A stretch of 8,535 nt of DNA. It comes from Boseongicola sp. SB0662_bin_57 (lineage in GTDB: Bacteria > Pseudomonadota > Alphaproteobacteria > Rhodobacterales > Rhodobacteraceae). Below, in pieces: positions 5,433 to 8,535 of the stretch. Position numbers and translations under genes: made by a program. Below the pieces are notes generated by a model. The model was not told where the DNA came from. It saw nothing but the letters and a program-made list of their open reading frames with translations, and searched no databases. Where the stretch lies: positions 1 to 8,535 of the forward strand of contig VXPN01000106.1 of NCBI GenBank assembly GCA_009839535.1. The letters are read 5' to 3'. How positions within the stretch are numbered: position 1 is the stretch's first letter; every line of letters starts with the position of its first letter.

Positions 5433-5918
5433 TCACTTCTTTTGACAGAAATTCACCACGAGGTATGGCGGCATGTTTTCGTGAGGCTTGCCTTCACCTA
5501 TCGGAACCATCGGAAGGCCTTGGCGAATATTGATTTCACCCGGGGTCTCGTCGGTTTGGGCGTGCACGGTATCGCGACCAGTAACCCGAACCAGAAAGCC
5601 TCTTCCATCAGCGCTATGATTGTGGTGCGGCATTTCTTCAATGCGCAGTGGATGTCTTGCTATACCTCCTTCAGCGTGTAACTCGTAGCTTTCGCCAGTC
5701 GTGTAATCTTTACCCGATCCGAGAAGGAAGCGGCCAGAGCCAAGAACATAAGACTCCCAGCCTTCGGGGCATGATTCATGGCCAAAAGCCACCACCGCCC
5801 CAGAAGGAACCGGAGGCCCAAGCAGTGAGCTAAAGGCGCTGAAGAACCTCTCTGCCATCACACCGATCATGGCGGCGATCATGGCCCCAAGCGCTGCCAA
5901 AATGATGTCACGAGCCAT
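5433..5918 (-). CDS. Membrane-anchored phage tail-collar domain protein
   Basis: This 161-residue protein has an N-terminal hydrophobic helix (about 4-21, IILAALGAMIAAMIGVM) followed by a domain of the phage tail-collar / microcystin-dependent protein type. The signs are PSGAVVAF (38-45), CPEGW (50-54), GRFLLGSG (62-69), EEMPHHNHS (94-102) and the C-terminal NMPPYLVVNFC (148-158). In phages such domains cap tail fibres and trimerise; here the helix should tether it to the membrane with the domain outside. The start at 5918 is set by AGGAG placed five bases upstream; ATGs at 5921 and 5936 are too close to that site or before it. The stop of the upstream lipoprotein gene is 18 bases away, so the two are likely co-transcribed. 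It has no phage neighbours in the window. Confidence 0.85.
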   Translation of the reverse strand: MARDIILAALGAMIAAMIGVMAERFFSAFSSLLGPPVPSGAVVAFGHESCPEGWESYVLGSGRFLLGSGKDYTTGESYELHAEGGIARHPLRIEEMPHHNHSADGRGFLVRVTGRDTVHAQTDETPGEINIRQGLPMVPIGEGKPHENMPPYLVVNFCQKK

Positions 5919-5936
5919 CATCTCTCCTTTTTTCAT

Positions 5937-6776
5937 CTACCGCCCATTGCACACGGGACATGCCGCCTGAATGCTATAGGGTGTAGTGCTTGGAAAACGT
6001 GCATGAGTACGTCTCAAAAGGTCGCAATGCACCGACGCCTGACGCTCATACTGCGCACTTGCGGCAAAATCGCCAACGGCCTGGCTTTGGCCAGCGGCGT
6101 CCACCGCAGCACATGCCGCCAAACAAAACGAGCCAACCTGAGGATCGTACAGGTTAGGGAACTTCCAAGCCGTATTCTGATTACATCTTGTGCCGCCGCC
6201 GGTTCCCGTGCCGGTGCCGGTCCCCGTGCCTGTTTGGGGCAGGCCAGAAAGAACTCCGCCTAAGCGATCACACATCCGGCGAAACATATCAGCATGGACA
6301 GAACTTCTACGTTGCAGTTCCCTTCCAAAATGGACTACGTTCACCCTTACCCTTTCGGAACCTTGGTTTGCATAAACAAAATAGTCATTTACCTCACAAC
6401 TTACATTCCGAGTCACGTCATCAGCACTCCCCGGACCACCCGGTTTCCCACAGAAGTGGCCTTGACGAAAGAAAGGATAAGGTGGTAGCCCGCAAGCCGT
6501 CGTGCCCTGGACAATTGCATCATATGCGACCGAGTCTATAGGCTGAGCTTCTGAGCATTGTGCACCTGAATTGAGGGCAATACGGCAAGTAAACCACGGA
6601 TATTGAGAAGGATTCCTTCCATTATCGGGCGTGATTTCCATTTCGTCATCGCTACCGCCACTCGGAGGCTTGTAGGCAACATCACTGCCGCCTCCCCCTC
6701 CGCCACCGCACGATGCCAAGGAAACTGCGAAGCCCAAGGCAGCCAATGCGACGAGAATTTGAACATGCGTTTTCAT
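5937..6776 (-). CDS. Cysteine-rich lipoprotein with duplicated motif
   Basis: This is a 279-residue putative lipoprotein. The signal sequence ends in lipobox LASC (C23), followed by seven glycines as a flexible tether. Twelve more cysteines (64-276) suggest disulfides. The protein has two halves joined by a (TG)6 linker at 182-193. Each half carries a version of one motif: SSVHADMFRRMCDRL (158-172) and ASVHCDLLRRTHARF (247-261), which points to an internal domain duplication. I do not recognise the family. The start at 6776 is chosen for the GGGGGAAC just upstream; it lies 11 bases after the inverse autotransporter stop. Base composition is clearly AT-richer than in that neighbour, especially at 6360-6480, suggesting a mosaic origin. 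Confidence 0.8.
   Translation of the reverse strand: MKTHVQILVALAALGFAVSLASCGGGGGGGSDVAYKPPSGGSDDEMEITPDNGRNPSQYPWFTCRIALNSGAQCSEAQPIDSVAYDAIVQGTTACGLPPYPFFRQGHFCGKPGGPGSADDVTRNVSCEVNDYFVYANQGSERVRVNVVHFGRELQRRSSVHADMFRRMCDRLGGVLSGLPQTGTGTGTGTGTGGGTRCNQNTAWKFPNLYDPQVGSFCLAACAAVDAAGQSQAVGDFAASAQYERQASVHCDLLRRTHARFPSTTPYSIQAACPVCNGR
6198..6233 (-). repeat. Six-fold hexanucleotide repeat encoding (TG)6
   Basis: Six degenerate 6-base units (GCCGGT-like on the + strand) encode alternating Thr-Gly in the linker between the two halves of the lipoprotein. Gain or loss of units would change linker length without shifting the frame. Confidence 0.7.
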
Positions 6777-6787
6777 TTGTTCCCCCT

Positions 6788-8095
6788 TCAATCAACCGAC
6801 GCGACTTCGACGGCCAGGCTTCTGGCCGTCTCCATGTCGGAATTGTGCAAAAGCTGAAGCCATGCATCGGCGGTCAGGTCGCCTTGCTCAATCGTCACAT
6901 GGTGCTGTTCATCAACAAAGTCCTCGCCCGGCACTGCCGGATCGGTGCCGCTGCCTGGCACAAGCCGCACGACAAGCCGCAAGTCGTCTGAAAGCGGTTC
7001 GGGAATGGAAATCCGCACTCCTATGCGGCTTCCGGTCTCGGCATGGTCTTGCAGAAACTGAACCGACACGCCTTCCGGCAGATCGGTTGACAACTTGAGT
7101 GCGGAAACACGGCTTGCCCTTGCCGTTGCCCGCTCAAGCGTCACGATGCGGCCAACGTTCGTTATCGGTGTCCAAAGGTCTGGAACCGTTCTTCCGGTCG
7201 GGGATGCACCCAGGCCATCCCATCGCGCTCTGGACGCTTCGCGGCCTTTCCCGCCAAGAGGAATGTTGAACGCGAACGAAAGGCGCGGGCCATCCTCGGG
7301 CGGCCCGGACCAGACGTGATTGAACTCGTAACCGGCTCCAAGCGTGACCCACGGATGGGGTCGCCAATCCAGCCCCAGCCTGGCGTTTTGCACCTGCCCG
7401 TTCTCTGCTTCCCAGCGACCCATCGCGGCGTCCGCCGAGATTGTTGTGGTCAGTCGCAACCGAGCGCCCAATTCCGTGCCCCCGCGAGCGCGTTCCTCGT
7501 AGCCGGTGCGCCCTGGCCGCCAACCGGTTGTCGGCTCGAACCGGGAAACGTAGCCGGTGCCCCAACGACCGGCGTAGTCAACACCGGCAACGACCCGCTG
7601 ATGGTCGCGCTGCAAGTTTTCCTGGTGAAAGAGCGAAAGGCCAAGTGCGTCGGTGTCAAACACCGGGAAGCGGTAGACCATGCCGACACGAATGTCGTTT
7701 CGGCGCGTCCCGTCGCTGTCCCGCCAACTCGTGACGCCCTGTTGCAGGAAAAGAGCATTGTCCGAGCCATCGGCTCGGTCTCCCCCAGCAAGCGGTATCA
7801 CGATGTCAAGATCGCCGATCAGTCCGCTCGAAGGGCCAATCGTCATGCGGCTTGAAAACTGGAAGCGTTCGCCAAACGTGGCCCGGCCTTCGCGGGTCGC
7901 CAAATGCGCCGCGTGTTCATTGGCGGTGTCCGCCAAAAGGTCGGCAACGCATTGATCGAAACCATTGCCGCTTGCCCCGCAGCTTTCGTGTATCCGCTGA
8001 CCCCACTCTTGCGCCAGCCCGGTCCCGTCTTGTGCTGCCGCTGCCCCGTTAAAGATTGCCAACATGAATGCGGCATGGATTGATGCAATGCGCAT
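6788..8095 (-). CDS. Inverse autotransporter (intimin/invasin-type barrel) with short passenger
   Basis: This 435-residue outer-membrane protein is predicted to display its own C-terminal part on the cell surface. The signal peptide (1-21) ends AAAA before QDG. A short periplasmic region has two cysteines (39, 49). Residues about 70-281 form alternating amphipathic strands typical of the intimin-type beta barrel, for example VTLGAGYEFNH and RLSFAFNIPLG. After the barrel, PITNVGRIVTLERA (310-323) matches the position of the V-x-R...I-V-L segment that threads the barrel in intimins. The passenger (about 326-435) resembles a single Calx-beta-like fold, with PGEDF (389-393) and VTIEQGDLTADAWLQLL. 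Intimins usually carry several Ig-like domains, so this passenger is very short. No LysM domain is seen. The ATG at 8095 is chosen for GGGGGAA eight bases upstream. It is the first gene of the envelope cluster. Confidence 0.85.
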   Translation of the reverse strand: MRIASIHAAFMLAIFNGAAAAQDGTGLAQEWGQRIHESCGASGNGFDQCVADLLADTANEHAAHLATREGRATFGERFQFSSRMTIGPSSGLIGDLDIVIPLAGGDRADGSDNALFLQQGVTSWRDSDGTRRNDIRVGMVYRFPVFDTDALGLSLFHQENLQRDHQRVVAGVDYAGRWGTGYVSRFEPTTGWRPGRTGYEERARGGTELGARLRLTTTISADAAMGRWEAENGQVQNARLGLDWRPHPWVTLGAGYEFNHVWSGPPEDGPRLSFAFNIPLGGKGREASRARWDGLGASPTGRTVPDLWTPITNVGRIVTLERATARASRVSALKLSTDLPEGVSVQFLQDHAETGSRIGVRISIPEPLSDDLRLVVRLVPGSGTDPAVPGEDFVDEQHHVTIEQGDLTADAWLQLLHNSDMETARSLAVEVASVD

Positions 8096-8123
8096 AGGAC
8101 GTTCCCCCAAGTCCAGTCCCGGA

Positions 8124-8149
8124 CCCGGCGGGTGCCGGGCCGTTGTCAA
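8124..8149 (-). promoter_or_regulatory. Leader hairpin and consensus -35 upstream of the envelope cluster
   Basis: On the - strand a perfect TTGACA (8144-8149) lies upstream of the inverse autotransporter start. No convincing -10 box follows at 16-18 bases; the spot is GC-rich (GGGTCC). Directly downstream a 6-bp hairpin, CCCGGC/GCCGGG (8124-8129/8134-8139, tetraloop), would sit in the promoter spacer or the mRNA leader. It may be an activator-dependent promoter or an attenuating structure. Confidence 0.3.
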
Positions 8150-8210
8150 CTGCCTTCAAGAGAAAGGTAGACCCCGCCTATTCGCCAAGGCGTAGGGAGC
8201 AACCCCCATA

Positions 8211-8241
8211 CCGGGTCAGGCTTATTCAGCGGGCAACCCGG
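8211..8241. other. 6-bp inverted repeat with 19-base loop
   Basis: CCGGGT (8211-8216) pairs with ACCCGG (8236-8241). Smaller pairings flank it: CGCC/GGCG near 8183-8192 and CGGC/GCCG near 8239-8251. Together they make 8170-8252 a structured stretch upstream of the envelope cluster. I do not recognise a known riboswitch. Confidence 0.35.
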
Positions 8242-8292
8242 CCTAGGGCCGAGTTTGAAGACAATTGACGAATACACTTTGAAGGTTCGACT

Positions 8293-8311
8293 GCGGAGTT
8301 GTCAACCCCGC
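8293..8311. promoter_or_regulatory. 19-base near-perfect palindrome (operator-like)
   Basis: GCGGAGTTG (8293-8301) and CAACCCCGC (8303-8311) are inverted arms with one mismatch around a central T. The core TTGTCAAC also appears at 8143-8150 upstream of the inverse autotransporter gene. This could be a dimeric regulator site or a recombinase core-type site; I cannot tell which. Confidence 0.45.
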
Positions 8312-8325
8312 TGGCAGCCATGCCG

Positions 8326-8392
8326 GGTCGCGGGCTTCGCCGCTCCGGGAAGCGACCGGCAAGCGCTGCCGGAAATCGCAAGCGTTGCTTGC
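8326..8392. other. Cluster of GC-rich hairpins in gene-free region
   Basis: GGTCGC (8326-8331) pairs with GCGACC (8352-8357); CCGGCA (8356-8361) pairs with TGCCGG (8367-8372); GCAAGC (8378-8383) pairs with GCTTGC (8387-8392). AAGCG recurs at 8350, 8361 and 8380. Positions 8096-8417 hold no gene I can support. Frames are open on both strands here but none has recognisable protein features. A structured RNA, an attachment or origin region, or a chromosomal repeat are all possible. Confidence 0.4.
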
Positions 8393-8417
8393 AAGGCAAT
8401 GCAATTCGAGGAGGCGG

Positions 8418-8535
8418 ATGGCCGTACTTGTTCCTCCCACCCCACCCCCTTTTACGCTTTTTTCTCCCTTGGCGGGCCTCAAAGCCAGTAAAACATACTC
8501 GATTCCGCACCTGGCAAAGTACCCGGAGAGGCGAA
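8418..8535 (+). CDS. Possible partial gene running off the right edge
   Basis: An ATG at 8418 follows GAGGAGG (8408-8414) at a short three-base spacing, and the frame stays open for 39 codons to the window end. The product starts MAVLVPPTPPPFTLFSPLAG and then becomes lysine- and tyrosine-containing. I recognise no family. The first part is encoded by an unusual pyrimidine tract (8426-8470), so a chance open frame is quite possible. Confidence 0.3.
   Translation, partial: MAVLVPPTPPPFTLFSPLAGLKASKTYSIPHLAKYPERR

Noticed and set aside
7316..7855. 179-residue + strand frame inside the inverse autotransporter gene
   Set aside because: It is antisense to a gene with signal peptide, barrel strands and a good start.
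8226..8510. Overlapping - strand frames near the right edge
   Set aside because: Two frames are open at once over a hairpin-rich stretch, with no motif and no clear start, so neither can be preferred.
1..8535. CRISPR array or rRNA
   Set aside because: No regularly spaced repeats of CRISPR size and no rRNA-like sequence were seen on reading both strands.

Overview
The window looks like part of the chromosome of a high-GC alphaproteobacterium, most likely of the Rhodobacterales. This rests on gene style only: a two-domain cold-shock protein followed directly by an exported DUF192 protein, strong G/C preference at third codon positions, and a genomically encoded CCA on a tRNA-Pro. No marker here fixes the genus.

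Positions 1-1369 are core-like. A short structured element at the left edge resembles the 3' stem of IS200/IS605-type elements. It is followed by the cold-shock gene (60-593), the DUF192 gene (596-1057), a 235-base hairpin-bearing gap, and tRNA-Pro(UGG) (1293-1369).

From about 1370 rightwards the window looks like the integrase-proximal part of an island inserted at the tRNA-Pro 3' end. It starts with an AT-richer strip of short repeats and hairpins and a tyrosine recombinase (1596-2531) with all its catalytic residues. Next come accessory genes on the + strand: a small membrane protein (2592-2924), an exported cysteine-containing coiled-coil protein (2998-3999) and a DUF1640-like coiled-coil/membrane protein (4318-4674) with its own near-leaderless promoter. 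A small unknown gene lies on the - strand (4051-4254). No second copy of the tRNA end is visible, so the other boundary is probably outside the window.

The most striking part is a compact - strand cluster from 8095 down to 4895 in which every product is predicted to be envelope-associated. It encodes an intimin-like inverse autotransporter barrel with one short Calx-beta-like passenger, a 279-residue lipoprotein carrying a duplicated motif and a (TG)6 linker, a membrane-anchored protein with a phage tail-collar domain, a 54-residue proline-rich lipoprotein, and a second lipoprotein whose start overlaps the end of the small one. Gaps are 11 to 47 bases or negative, and three of the five genes share the same GGGGGAA ribosome-binding sequence, so they are probably co-expressed. 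I know of no described system with this composition. A surface-adhesion or contact-type assembly is a reasonable inference but is not demonstrated.

Positions 8096-8417 hold no convincing gene but contain several hairpins and a near-perfect 19-base palindrome. A possible partial gene with a good ribosome-binding site runs off the right edge.
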